From: Clostridia bacterium
GTDB taxonomy: Bacteria; Bacillota; Clostridia; Oscillospirales; Acutalibacteraceae
NCBI GenBank assembly: GCA_017416765.1
Contig: JAFQBE010000013.1
Location: forward strand, 155,854-219,853
Direction of reading: 5' to 3'
Length of the DNA stretch: 64,000 nt
Positions within the stretch are counted from its first letter, which is position 1; each line of letters begins with the position of its first letter. The position numbers and the translations under genes are program-made. The notes below the pieces were generated by a model that saw only the letters and a program-made list of their open reading frames with translations, made no database searches and was not told the origin of the DNA. This document shows, piece by piece, positions 23,400 to 32,472 of this stretch.

Positions 23400-24415
23400 T
23401 TTACATTTTCCTTTGTTACAACATAGGAATCTACGGGAATAGTCTGCGGGGTTGCATTCGGGTCAATTTTTGCATTTTCCTTTACCGCGTCAACCATTTC
23501 GCGAAGTGAAGTTGCGCCGATTTCGGCGGGATCCTGTGCAACGGTTGCGGAAAGCTGACCCGCTTTAATTGAATCAAGTGCCTCCGCCGAGCCGTCCGTA
23601 CCGACAACAATAATTTTGCCGAGCTTGTTTGCGTTGATTACCGCCTGCAACGCACCCAGAGCCATGGTATCGTTACAGCAGTAAATTGCTTTTAATTCGG
23701 GGTACATCTGAATATAGCTCGTCGCTGTGTCAAGTGCCTTTTGTCTGTCCCAATCGGCAGGCTGTGATGCAACAAGGTCAATATCGTCAGCCGCTTTGAA
23801 TGCCTTTGTTGCCCCTGCTTTACGCGATTCGCCCGAGGCATTACCCGCCTTGCCCTCAATAATTGCAACATCGCCGCCGTCATCACCGAGCTGATTAATA
23901 ATGAATTTTGCGCCCTTTTCACCTACGGCTTCGTTATCCGTTGTTGCAAAACCGATAACGCTGCCGCCCGCACCTTTAAGGGTTTCAAGGTCAATTTTTT
24001 CATCAATATTCATAACATAAATATTCTTTTCATTCGCCTGAACAATGCCGTTTATCAGGTTTGTCGGTGACAAAGGCGCAACACCTATAGCCTTGTAGCC
24101 CTTTGTTAAGCAGTTTTCAAGAATTGTCAGCTGACCTGCGGTATCCTCTTCGCTCTGGGCAGCAAAAATATCAACCTTTACGCCAAGCTCCGATGCCTGT
24201 GCTTCAATACCCTCTTTCATTGTTGCCCAGAAATCGTTTGAAAGAGTTTTGAGAATGATTGCGTATTCCGCTTTGCCGCTTGTCTGGTTGGTTGTCACTC
24301 CGTTATTCGGCGCTGTGGTGGTTTTGCCGCCGTCATCGCCGCCTGTGCAGCCTGCAAGGGCAAGACCTAAAAAAATTACGGAAAGAAAAAGTGCCGTTAA
24401 TTTTCTGAATTTCAT
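23396..24415 (-). CDS. Sugar ABC transporter substrate-binding lipoprotein (D-allose type)
   Basis: The 339-residue protein has a lipoprotein signal with lipobox LALAGC near residue 23 and a periplasmic-binding type I fold (AIILKTLSNDFWATMKEGIEAQA, GYKAIGVAPLSPTNLI, AIYCCNDTMALGALQAV). This matches the ribose/allose-binding group. ATG 24415 has GAGGT upstream; a longer N-terminus would hide the signal peptide. It starts 5 bp after the ROK kinase stop. Confidence 0.9.
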   Translation of the reverse strand: MKFRKLTALFLSVIFLGLALAGCTGGDDGGKTTTAPNNGVTTNQTSGKAEYAIILKTLSNDFWATMKEGIEAQASELGVKVDIFAAQSEEDTAGQLTILENCLTKGYKAIGVAPLSPTNLINGIVQANEKNIYVMNIDEKIDLETLKGAGGSVIGFATTDNEAVGEKGAKFIINQLGDDGGDVAIIEGKAGNASGESRKAGATKAFKAADDIDLVASQPADWDRQKALDTATSYIQMYPELKAIYCCNDTMALGALQAVINANKLGKIIVVGTDGSAEALDSIKAGQLSATVAQDPAEIGATSLREMVDAVKENAKIDPNATPQTIPVDSYVVTKENVK

Positions 24416-24420
24416 TTTGT

Positions 24421-25335
24421 TTACCTCGATTTCAAAATTTTTTGTGCAAAAACCGCGCTGCCGAAAACTCCGCTTTGCTGGTTGTGCTTTGTAAAAATCA
24501 GACGCAGATTTTTTTGCGGATATGGCTTGCGTGCATAAAAATGCACCCAATCAAAAAGCTGCTCCTTAGGAAAGCCCTCCATATCAACAACACCGCCGCC
24601 GATTATACAAAGCTGTATGTCGAGAATATTAATCTCCGTTGCAATCGGTACAGCAAGGTTTTGCACGAACAAGTTTATTATTGGGCTGTTGACATGCTCT
24701 TTAAACACTCTTTTAATATCCGTCTGCGGAAAAAATCTTGCGGCAAGCTCTTCAAGGTGTTTACCCGAAGCTATGGTTTCAACACATGAACGATTGCCGC
24801 AGGTGCATTTTTTATCGCTGCCCACAGTGGGAATATGCCCCAGTTCTCCCGCCGCACCGTTGGTGCCGGAATAAAATTCGCCGTTCAGGAAAATCGAATT
24901 GCCAAAGCCAGTACCTATATAAAAGCCGAGTATATTTTTTTCGTTGTGCAGACCGAGCTTTTCAATATCGTTTTGTAAAAGGAAATTTGTATCCCTGTCT
25001 GCAAACACAGGAAAGCCCAGCCGCTGTTCAAAGCTTTCATCAAATTGAAGCCCGTCAAAGCCCTTGACATTCGGTGCGGAAAGCACGGTTTTTTTATCCC
25101 TGCTCATAAGCGCAGGCAAACCCGCAGCTGCAGCCGCAATTTTACCCGTAAAGCCATTCTCCGCAAGGTGATTTTCTATTTTTTCGCAGAGCATATCCTT
25201 TGCATTCTCTTCGGTAAAGGCTGAACTCGGCTCACGCGAAAAGCTTAAAATTTCACCCTTTTCATTTACAACACCCATGCGCAGGTTAGTGCCGCCTATA
25301 TCAATGCCGAGCGTTAAAATTTCGCCCAAATTCAC
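24421..25335 (-). CDS. ROK-family sugar kinase (D-allose kinase-like)
   Basis: The 304-residue protein has the ATP phosphate-binding motif DIGGTNLRMG near the N-terminus, GYIGTGFGNSIFL-like FYIGTGFGNS, and the ROK zinc motif CTCGNRSCVE. Together with rpiB and the epimerase it would phosphorylate D-allose to allose-6-P. The start is GTG 25335, overlapping the epimerase stop (GTGA); TTG 25329 has a better-spaced GGGAGG. Confidence 0.85.
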   Translation of the reverse strand: MNLGEILTLGIDIGGTNLRMGVVNEKGEILSFSREPSSAFTEENAKDMLCEKIENHLAENGFTGKIAAAAAGLPALMSRDKKTVLSAPNVKGFDGLQFDESFEQRLGFPVFADRDTNFLLQNDIEKLGLHNEKNILGFYIGTGFGNSIFLNGEFYSGTNGAAGELGHIPTVGSDKKCTCGNRSCVETIASGKHLEELAARFFPQTDIKRVFKEHVNSPIINLFVQNLAVPIATEINILDIQLCIIGGGVVDMEGFPKEQLFDWVHFYARKPYPQKNLRLIFTKHNQQSGVFGSAVFAQKILKSR

Positions 25336-26012
25336 CCCTCCCGAACGCAGGAGGAATAAACAGCCATCATTTTATCCCACGCTTTTTCAAGGTCATTATC
25401 AAGCGAAAACAGCCCCGATGTGCCGACAACATAGCATTCCGCACCCGCGTTGTGCAATTTCGTAAAGGTGCGCTCGTTGCAGGAGCCGTCAACCTCAATA
25501 ATATATTTATATCCGTGCTTTTCTTTAAGCAGCCTTGCCTGCTCGATTTTGCCGAGCATTTCTTCAATAAACGGCTGACCCGCATAGCCCGGGTCAACGG
25601 TCATAATTGTAATTTTATCAAGCAGATGCAGGTAATACTGTGCGGCTGAAAGCGGAGTTGAAGGATTAAAAACCGCTCCGACTTTAAGCCCTGCATCTTT
25701 TATTGAATTGATTATTCTGAAAGCCTGCGCGCTTACGGTTTCAACATGAAACGCTATCATATCCGCGCCCGCTGCTTTCAGCGGCTGAACATAATTTTCA
25801 GGGTCGGTCACCATAAGGTGACATTCCAGCGGCTTTTGCGCAACTCGTTTTAAAGCCTCAACAATGCAGGGCGACAGCGTAATGTTTTTCACATAATGCC
25901 CGTCCATAATATCCACATGAAAACAGTCACAGCGCGAATTTAAAATCTGCGTCTGCTTTTTTATTTCAAGAAAATCCATGCACATCAGTGACGGACTGAA
26001 AAGAGCCTTCAT
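25332..26012 (-). CDS. Allulose-6-phosphate 3-epimerase (ribulose-phosphate epimerase family)
   Basis: The 226-residue TIM barrel has FSPSLMCMDFL, FHVDIMDGHYV, ECHLMVTDPENY, MTVDPGYAGQPFI and VDGSCN, the metal and phosphate sites of the Rpe/AlsE family. With an allose-type transporter, ROK kinase and RpiB alongside, the AlsE role (allulose-6-P to fructose-6-P) is favoured over Rpe. ATG 26012 follows GAGG. Confidence 0.88.
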   Translation of the reverse strand: MKALFSPSLMCMDFLEIKKQTQILNSRCDCFHVDIMDGHYVKNITLSPCIVEALKRVAQKPLECHLMVTDPENYVQPLKAAGADMIAFHVETVSAQAFRIINSIKDAGLKVGAVFNPSTPLSAAQYYLHLLDKITIMTVDPGYAGQPFIEEMLGKIEQARLLKEKHGYKYIIEVDGSCNERTFTKLHNAGAECYVVGTSGLFSLDNDLEKAWDKMMAVYSSCVREG

Positions 26013-26022
26013 TTTTATTTCC

Positions 26023-26985
26023 TCACTTTCTGTTTGCAACAAAACGGTCAAGCGTAACCGAGCCGATAATCAGCGCACCCATTACAACCTGCTGTAAGGT
26101 ACTTGAAACAGAAAGCAGATTCATGCCGAAATTTATTACGCCGATTATAAGTCCGCCCATTACAACGCCGAAAATTTTACCCTTACCGCCAAAGAAGCTT
26201 GTACCGCCGATAATTGCTGCGGCAATCGCATAGGTTTCAAAGCCTGTTGCTGCAGCAGGCTCTGCCGAGCCTACACGACCGAGCAGCACCGCACCCGCAA
26301 TACCGGAGCAGATGCCCGAAATAATAAAAACAATCAGCGTATGAAGCTTGATATTTATTCCCGAATACCACGCGCTTTCCTTGTTGCCGCCAAGGGCATA
26401 AATATTTCTGCCGAGCTTGGTTTTTTTAGTAAGAAAAGCAAGCACAAGCGCCGCCGCAAAAGCAATAATTGCCGAAACGGGAACATACAGCACACGCTGT
26501 GCCATAAACTTTGTGAAACTTGGCGGAAAGCCGAAAACTGCGCTTGAATTTGAAAAAATAAGCGTTGCGCCGCGGTATATAGCCTGCGTGCCGAGCGTTA
26601 TAATAAACGGGTGCAGACCTGTTGAATTTACAAGCACACCGTTTAAAAAGCCTAACACCGCACCAAGAAAAATTCCGAGCGTAACAGCCAACAGCGGTGC
26701 GACGCCGCCAACCATAAGCTTTGCGGTAAACATACCGCTCAAAGCAACTACAGAGCCTACCGACAAATCAATACCCGCAATCAGAATTGCAAAAAATTCA
26801 CCGAGGGCAATGAGAATATTTACCGAGCTTTGCGATAGAATCTGCGTTATTGTATCAGCCTTAAAAAAGAACTGCGGCTGAAGTACGGCGAGAATTACAA
26901 GCAGCAGCACAAGTATGCCAAGTGTGCCGTAGCGCTGCCAGAGCTGCGAAAAGGAAACCGAACTTTCTTTGTTTTTAACATTCAT
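26023..26985 (-). CDS. Sugar ABC transporter permease (RbsC/AlsC family)
   Basis: The 320-residue, eight-to-ten-helix protein has the family motif ILIAGIDLSVGSVVALSG, GLHPFIITLGTQAIYRGA and SFFGGKGKIFGVVMGGLIIGVI. It forms the membrane channel of the sugar importer. AGGGGAGGGA precedes ATG 26985, 2 bp after the ATPase stop. Confidence 0.93.
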   Translation of the reverse strand: MNVKNKESSVSFSQLWQRYGTLGILVLLLVILAVLQPQFFFKADTITQILSQSSVNILIALGEFFAILIAGIDLSVGSVVALSGMFTAKLMVGGVAPLLAVTLGIFLGAVLGFLNGVLVNSTGLHPFIITLGTQAIYRGATLIFSNSSAVFGFPPSFTKFMAQRVLYVPVSAIIAFAAALVLAFLTKKTKLGRNIYALGGNKESAWYSGINIKLHTLIVFIISGICSGIAGAVLLGRVGSAEPAAATGFETYAIAAAIIGGTSFFGGKGKIFGVVMGGLIIGVINFGMNLLSVSSTLQQVVMGALIIGSVTLDRFVANRK

Positions 26986-26987
26986 TT

Positions 26988-28523
26988 TTATCCCTCCCCT
27001 TTTTGTGCTGTTGAAGCAAGAATAATTTTCTCTTCAGTTGCATCACGGTAATCAAAGGTTTTTACTATTTCTCCCTCGCGGAAAACTGCTATTGTATCGC
27101 ACACCGCCAACAATTCAGGCAATTCCGACGATACCACAAGCACACCCTTGCCTTCATCTGCAAGGCTGCGCATCAGCGCGTAAATTTCGCTTTTTGAGCC
27201 AACATCAATACCCTTTGTCGGTTCATCAAAAATAATTATGCGCGACTGTGCCGCAAGCCATTTGCCGAGAATAACCTTCTGCTGGTTGCCGCCCGAAAGC
27301 TCTGCCACAAGCTGCCGGGGCGAAAAGCATTTTACATTCAGCTTTTTTATCTGTTCTTCGCTCCACAGCTTTTCGTCATCACCGCTTACAAGCCCTCCGA
27401 CACCGCCAAGGGAAGAATCCTTGATAAACGGCAGAATTGAAATATTCTCCGCAATATCAAAATTGTGAAAGAAACCCGTTTCGCGCCTGTTTTCAGTAAC
27501 CATTGCAAGACCGTACTGAATAGCGGTGTATGGCGAATTTATTTTCACGCTGTGTCCGTCAATAAAAATTTCACCTGAGCTTTTAGGCTCTGCGCCGAAA
27601 ATAGAATTCATCATTTCGCTTCTGCCTGAGCCAACAAGCCCTGAAAAGCCGAGTATTTCACCCTTGCGCAGTTTAAAGGAAACATTCTTAACCTTTTCAT
27701 CCTTGCGCGAAAGATTTTTAACCTCAAAAATAACCGTTTCCTTTTCAAAATCGGCATCAGGATTCTGATAGTTTTTTGCAACCTGCCGTCCGACCATCAT
27801 GGTAACAAGGTCATCCTGCGTAACTTCGCTTATGCTTTTTGTGCCTACATAGCCGCCATCCTTGAGCACCGTTACCCTGTCGCCTATAGCCATTATTTCA
27901 CCGAGCTTGTGCGATATAAAAACAATGCCCTTACCCTGCTTTTTCAGCTTTCTCACTATGGCAAACAAATGGCTGATTTCGCTGTTGGTAAGCGAAGCCG
28001 TAGGCTCGTCCATTATTAAAATTTTGCTGTCGGAAGCCAGCGCCTTTGCAATTTCAACCTGCTGTTTTTCAGATATGCTCAGTTCCTCAACAAAGGTTTT
28101 CGGGTCACGATTTAAGCCCACCGCTTCAAGCAGCTGCTTTGCCCGGCTGTTCATTTCATCGTAATCCACAACATTCACAAAGCCGAGCTTTTTTAGCGGC
28201 AGATGCCCGATAAACAGGTTTTCCTGAATGGAAAGCTCGTTTATTACGCTGAGTTCCTGATAAATAACGCTTATGCCGTTTTGGTAAGAATCAAACGGGG
28301 TCAGGTATTCGTAAGTCTTGCCCGAAATAATTATTTCGCCCGATGTGGGCTTGTGTACACCGCTCAGAATTTTCATCAGCGTGGATTTGCCCGCACCGTT
28401 TTCACCCAGCAGCACATGAACCTCGCCCGCGCGTATATCAAAGCTGATACCGCTCAAAGCCGTAACACCGGGAAATTTTTTTACTACATTTTTCATTTCT
28501 GCAAGTGTTTTAATTCGTATCAC
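26988..28523 (-). CDS. Sugar ABC transporter ATPase, duplicated (RbsA/AlsA family)
   Basis: The 511-residue protein has two nucleotide-binding domains. The first has Walker A GENGAGKST and Walker B ILIMDEPTASL; the second has a degenerate Walker A (GLVGSGRSEM), LSGGNQQK and IIIFDEPTKGID. The first codon is GTG 28523, supported by the conserved LAEMKNVVKKFPGVTAL N-terminus. First gene of the allose-type operon and divergent from the FokI-like methylase gene. Confidence 0.93.
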   Translation of the reverse strand: MIRIKTLAEMKNVVKKFPGVTALSGISFDIRAGEVHVLLGENGAGKSTLMKILSGVHKPTSGEIIISGKTYEYLTPFDSYQNGISVIYQELSVINELSIQENLFIGHLPLKKLGFVNVVDYDEMNSRAKQLLEAVGLNRDPKTFVEELSISEKQQVEIAKALASDSKILIMDEPTASLTNSEISHLFAIVRKLKKQGKGIVFISHKLGEIMAIGDRVTVLKDGGYVGTKSISEVTQDDLVTMMVGRQVAKNYQNPDADFEKETVIFEVKNLSRKDEKVKNVSFKLRKGEILGFSGLVGSGRSEMMNSIFGAEPKSSGEIFIDGHSVKINSPYTAIQYGLAMVTENRRETGFFHNFDIAENISILPFIKDSSLGGVGGLVSGDDEKLWSEEQIKKLNVKCFSPRQLVAELSGGNQQKVILGKWLAAQSRIIIFDEPTKGIDVGSKSEIYALMRSLADEGKGVLVVSSELPELLAVCDTIAVFREGEIVKTFDYRDATEEKIILASTAQKGEG

Positions 28524-28644
28524 ACCCTTTTGCCATGCTGAAATTTATTATGTGTTATCATGATATATTTTATTTATGCCAATATCACAAAATATGATTT
28601 TTTTTAGGACAAAAACTTTATAATTAGCTAAAATCTCAAATCCG

Positions 28645-28673
28645 TTGACTTTCATAAACCCAAGTGCTATTAT
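28645..28673 (+). promoter_or_regulatory. Promoter of the FokI-type methylase gene
   Basis: TTGACT (28645-28650), 17 bp, then TATTAT (28668-28673) with a TG extended -10. Two GGATG sites (28682-28686 and 28692-28696) lie just downstream in the leader. Confidence 0.65.
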
Positions 28674-28710
28674 AATTACAAGGATGTTACGGGATGTGAG
28701 GTGCTAATTT

Positions 28711-30660
28711 GTGAGATTTATTGGTAGCAAAACAAGCTTACTTGAAAATATTGATATGGTTATATCGGAGAACACTACCGGAAATGAAAATATTTTTTGT
28801 GATATTTTTTCAGGCACCGGTGCGGTTGCGCGCTATTTTAAACCAAGGTATGAGGTGCATTCAAACGACGCCTTGCATTTTTCATATGTAATTCAAAAAG
28901 CAACAGTTGAAAACAATATCAAACCTTCTTTTTCAAAATTGCGAAACATCGGAATATTTGACCCATTTAAATTTTTAGAAGAAACTCAAATACAAATTTT
29001 AGATTACAATGATGATAATTATTTCATAACGAAAAATTATACTCCACACGATAATTGTGAAAGAATGTATGTGTCAAATAAGAATGCCGCAAGAATTGAT
29101 TTTATACGAAATACAATCGAAGCATGGAAAAAAGAGAATTTACTTACCGAATTAGAATATTATTATTTACTTGCCGGATTAATTGAGGGAGTTCCATCCG
29201 TTTCAAACATCACAGGTACATATGGTGCTTATTTAAAGCACTGGGACAAGCGCACTTTTAAAGATTTAGAAATGGCTCGGTTAGATGTCATTAACAATAA
29301 TAGAAATAATAAAAGCTATAACACGGATGCCAATAAACTGATTGAGGAAATAAGTGGAGATATTTTATATCTAGACCCACCGTATAACTCTCGTCAATAT
29401 GCTCCTAATTATCATTTTCTTGAAACAATTTCAAAATACGATTATCCCGAAATTCGCGGAGTAACAGGAATGAGACAGTATGATGACTTAAAATCGCCAT
29501 TCTGTATAAAAAATGAAGTTTATGATGCATTTGAAGACTTAATAAGTAAAGCAAATTTCAGTAATATTGTAATGAGTTACAGCACAGATGGTTTAATGAC
29601 TTCAGATAAAATCGAAAAAACATTAAAAAAATACGGGATAGAAGAAACCTATAAAATGTATTCAATTCCATATAGACAATATATGAGTAAAAAAACAAAG
29701 CAAACGGAATGTCTATATGAATATATTTTTTTCATCAAAAAAAATATACCTATAAAATCAACCTTTGATTTTATAGGTATGCCAAGCGATATAAAGCCTA
29801 TTATTTCCGATACAAAAAAATATATAAAGAGTCCCTTAAACTACATAGGTGGAAAATATAAATTGCTTCCTCAAATTTTACCACACTTTCCCAACTACAT
29901 TGGCACTTTTGTTGATTTATTTTCAGGCGGCTGTAATGTTGCTATAAATGTAAGTGCAAACAGAATTATTTGTAATGACATAAACAAAAAAATCACTGAA
30001 CTATTTGAAGTATTTAAAAACACAGAATTATCTGAAATATTATATCAAATAAAAAGTCGTATAACCGAATATGAACTTTCAAAAGAAAATGAAGAAGGTT
30101 TTAAAAGATTTAGAGATTTTTACAATTTAACACAAAATCCGATTGATTTATATACTTTAGCTTGTTATTCCTTTAATTATCAATTTAGATTTAATAACGA
30201 TTTAGAGTATAATAATCCTTTTGGCAGAAACAGAAGTCAATTTTCGGACAACATGGAACATAACTTGATTTCATTTGTTTCAAAGCTCCAAAAACTAAAT
30301 GTTGAGTTTTCAAGTAAAGATTTCACACAAATATCGCTGGATAATCTTACTCCTGAAGATTTCATTTATTGCGATCCACCTTATTTTATAACAACAGGAA
30401 CATATAATGACGGAAATCGAGGTTTTAAGGATTGGAAAGCAGAACAGGAATATGCTTTATATGATTATTTAGACAGAGCGGATAAAAAAGGCATCAAATT
30501 TGCCTTGTCAAATGTTGTTCAGCATAAAGGGAAAGTCAATGAGATACTGCTTGATTGGGCAAAAAAATACACGGTTATTGATTTGAACTATAATTATTCA
30601 AACTCAAGTTATAATACGAAGAAAGGAGAAAGCAGAGAAGTTTTAATAATAAACTATTGA
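28711..30660 (+). CDS. FokI-type fused DNA adenine methyltransferase
   Basis: The 649-residue protein contains two D12-class adenine methylase domains in tandem. The first has FIGSK, FSGTGAVA (33-40) and DPPY (222-225); the second has NYIGGKYKLL, DLFSGGCNV (402-410) and DPPY (555-558). M.FokI has the same fusion and length, each half methylating one strand of GGATG/CATCC (family knowledge). The GTG start at 28711 has GAGGTG eight bases upstream. It is visibly more AT-rich than its neighbours, suggesting transfer. The endonuclease gene follows after 13 bp. Confidence 0.93.
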   Translation: MRFIGSKTSLLENIDMVISENTTGNENIFCDIFSGTGAVARYFKPRYEVHSNDALHFSYVIQKATVENNIKPSFSKLRNIGIFDPFKFLEETQIQILDYNDDNYFITKNYTPHDNCERMYVSNKNAARIDFIRNTIEAWKKENLLTELEYYYLLAGLIEGVPSVSNITGTYGAYLKHWDKRTFKDLEMARLDVINNNRNNKSYNTDANKLIEEISGDILYLDPPYNSRQYAPNYHFLETISKYDYPEIRGVTGMRQYDDLKSPFCIKNEVYDAFEDLISKANFSNIVMSYSTDGLMTSDKIEKTLKKYGIEETYKMYSIPYRQYMSKKTKQTECLYEYIFFIKKNIPIKSTFDFIGMPSDIKPIISDTKKYIKSPLNYIGGKYKLLPQILPHFPNYIGTFVDLFSGGCNVAINVSANRIICNDINKKITELFEVFKNTELSEILYQIKSRITEYELSKENEEGFKRFRDFYNLTQNPIDLYTLACYSFNYQFRFNNDLEYNNPFGRNRSQFSDNMEHNLISFVSKLQKLNVEFSSKDFTQISLDNLTPEDFIYCDPPYFITTGTYNDGNRGFKDWKAEQEYALYDYLDRADKKGIKFALSNVVQHKGKVNEILLDWAKKYTVIDLNYNYSNSSYNTKKGESREVLIINY

Positions 30661-30673
30661 TGCTGATAAAATT

Positions 30674-32446
30674 ATGATTTCTGTAATTCCGACACATAAT
30701 AAAAACTTTCGTGCTTTTGGTTGGGTACAAGACCCAAGTAATTTGCGTAGTCTTTGCGATGTTGTTGCTGTTTTTGACACAAATTCACAAAAGAATAAAG
30801 ACTTGATAAAAACCATCATTCCAAAACTTGTTGAAGAGCGTGATGGGCGTGATGATTTTATAAATGCACTGCAGAGCAAACCACTAAAAATCAAATATTG
30901 TCAACTTGTAGGCACATCTTTCACTCCAAGAAGCATGTCAAGGTGTAACGGTATTATACAAGCAACGGTGAAAGGTCAAGGACGAGATTTTATAGGAGAT
31001 TGGCCTGCTGATAATTTTGTTCGTTGGGCTCATTGTTTCGGATTTATAAAATATGATTATACAGACGATACATTTGAAATAACAAATAAAGGATTAGAGC
31101 TTACAAGGGCAAGAGGAACAGACGAAACTCTTTCTGAAAAAGAAAAAGAATTGCTTATAGATGCCGTTTTAGCATATCCACCGGCTATAAGAATATTAAC
31201 CCTGCTTTCAGAAACAGAAGACACTCATCTTACTAAATTCGAAATAGGACAGCAATTAGGTTTTATAGGTGAAGATGGTTTTACAAGCATGCCTCAAAAA
31301 ATCTTTATTAGGTCTCTATCAAATGCAGACGTAAAAGAACGTAAAAGTATGAAGGCTGATTGGGAAGGCTCATCGGATAAATATGCTCGAATGATTGCGA
31401 GTTGGCTAGAAAAGCTTGGTCTTGTTGAAAAAGCTCCTAAAACGATTACAATTTTATGTACCGGAAAAGAATATACAGAAACAATAGGTCAAGCCTATGT
31501 CATTACAGCAAAAGGCATTACGGCATTAAGAAAAGCTAATGGTAAAAGCAAGCATAAAAAAATTTCAAAAAATGTATGTTGGGAAATGTTATCAACTAAA
31601 GGTGCAGACAGAGAATATTTACGAACACGCCGTGCATTTATTTTAAAATATCTGTCTGAAAACAAAACTATCGTTTCGGTTTTGGAGATTTCAGATTATC
31701 TTAAAACTGTTAATCTTAATGTAAGTGAAAATACTATCTTGGACGATATAAAAGGCTTGCAGAATATAGGCATAAATATATTAGACAGAGGTAATAGTTT
31801 TTTGTTTGATGATGAAATTAATGACTTCAGTATTCCATTGCCTCAATCACTTACAAAGTCTGATTTAGCGGAAACAAAAGAAATAATCAGGGATAAATTA
31901 TCAAATCTATCACATGAATATTTAGCGCTTATAGACCTTGCTTATGATAGTAAGCAAAATCGATTATTTGAAATTAAAACTTTAGACCTACTGACTGAAG
32001 AATGCGATTATCAAGGATTGCATCTCGGCGGAAGCCGCAAGCCTGATGGTATAATTTATACAAATACCGAAACAAGTAAATATGGTGTCATTATAGATAC
32101 AAAAGCATATTCAAAAGGTTATAATTTGCCTATTTCGCAAGCCGACGAAATGGAAAGGTATATAGGTGAAAATCAAACAAGAAATGAAAAAATCAACCCT
32201 AATAAATGGTGGGAACATTTTGCTGATGATATAAATGATTTCTATTTTATGTTTATTTCTGGCCATTTTACAGGAAACTTTAAATCACAAATAGAAAGAA
32301 TCAGCAAAAACAAAAGTACAAACGGGACTGCTTTAGCCGTTTCTAACCTTTTGCTATGTGCAGAAAAATATAAGGCTGGTCAAATTACACACGAAACAAT
32401 TAAAAACATAATGTTTAATAATGCAGAATTTATTTTTAACAATTAA
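30674..32446 (+). CDS. FokI-like type IIS restriction endonuclease
   Basis: The 590-residue protein is collinear with FokI. The N-terminal recognition part has RAFGWVQDPSNL, NGIIQATVKGQG, RWAHCFGFIKY, YPPAIRILTLLSE and WEGSSDKYARMIASWLEKLG. The C-terminal nuclease has GLHLGGSRKPDGIIYT and YGVIIDTKAYSKGYNLP. The catalytic triad maps to D458, D475 and K477, with the same 17 and 2 spacing as FokI D450, D467, K469. It should bind GGATG and cut 9/13 bases away (inference from homology). No strong ribosome site is seen; coupling to the methylase is likely. AT-rich like the methylase. Confidence 0.95.
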   Translation: MISVIPTHNKNFRAFGWVQDPSNLRSLCDVVAVFDTNSQKNKDLIKTIIPKLVEERDGRDDFINALQSKPLKIKYCQLVGTSFTPRSMSRCNGIIQATVKGQGRDFIGDWPADNFVRWAHCFGFIKYDYTDDTFEITNKGLELTRARGTDETLSEKEKELLIDAVLAYPPAIRILTLLSETEDTHLTKFEIGQQLGFIGEDGFTSMPQKIFIRSLSNADVKERKSMKADWEGSSDKYARMIASWLEKLGLVEKAPKTITILCTGKEYTETIGQAYVITAKGITALRKANGKSKHKKISKNVCWEMLSTKGADREYLRTRRAFILKYLSENKTIVSVLEISDYLKTVNLNVSENTILDDIKGLQNIGINILDRGNSFLFDDEINDFSIPLPQSLTKSDLAETKEIIRDKLSNLSHEYLALIDLAYDSKQNRLFEIKTLDLLTEECDYQGLHLGGSRKPDGIIYTNTETSKYGVIIDTKAYSKGYNLPISQADEMERYIGENQTRNEKINPNKWWEHFADDINDFYFMFISGHFTGNFKSQIERISKNKSTNGTALAVSNLLLCAEKYKAGQITHETIKNIMFNNAEFIFNN

Positions 32447-32472
32447 TGTAAATATATTAAGGAGGTTGTTCA

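Noticed and set aside
28711-32446. Prophage or integrated plasmid carrying the restriction system
   Set aside because: No integrase, phage or plasmid genes, and no tRNA or direct repeats, flank the two genes.
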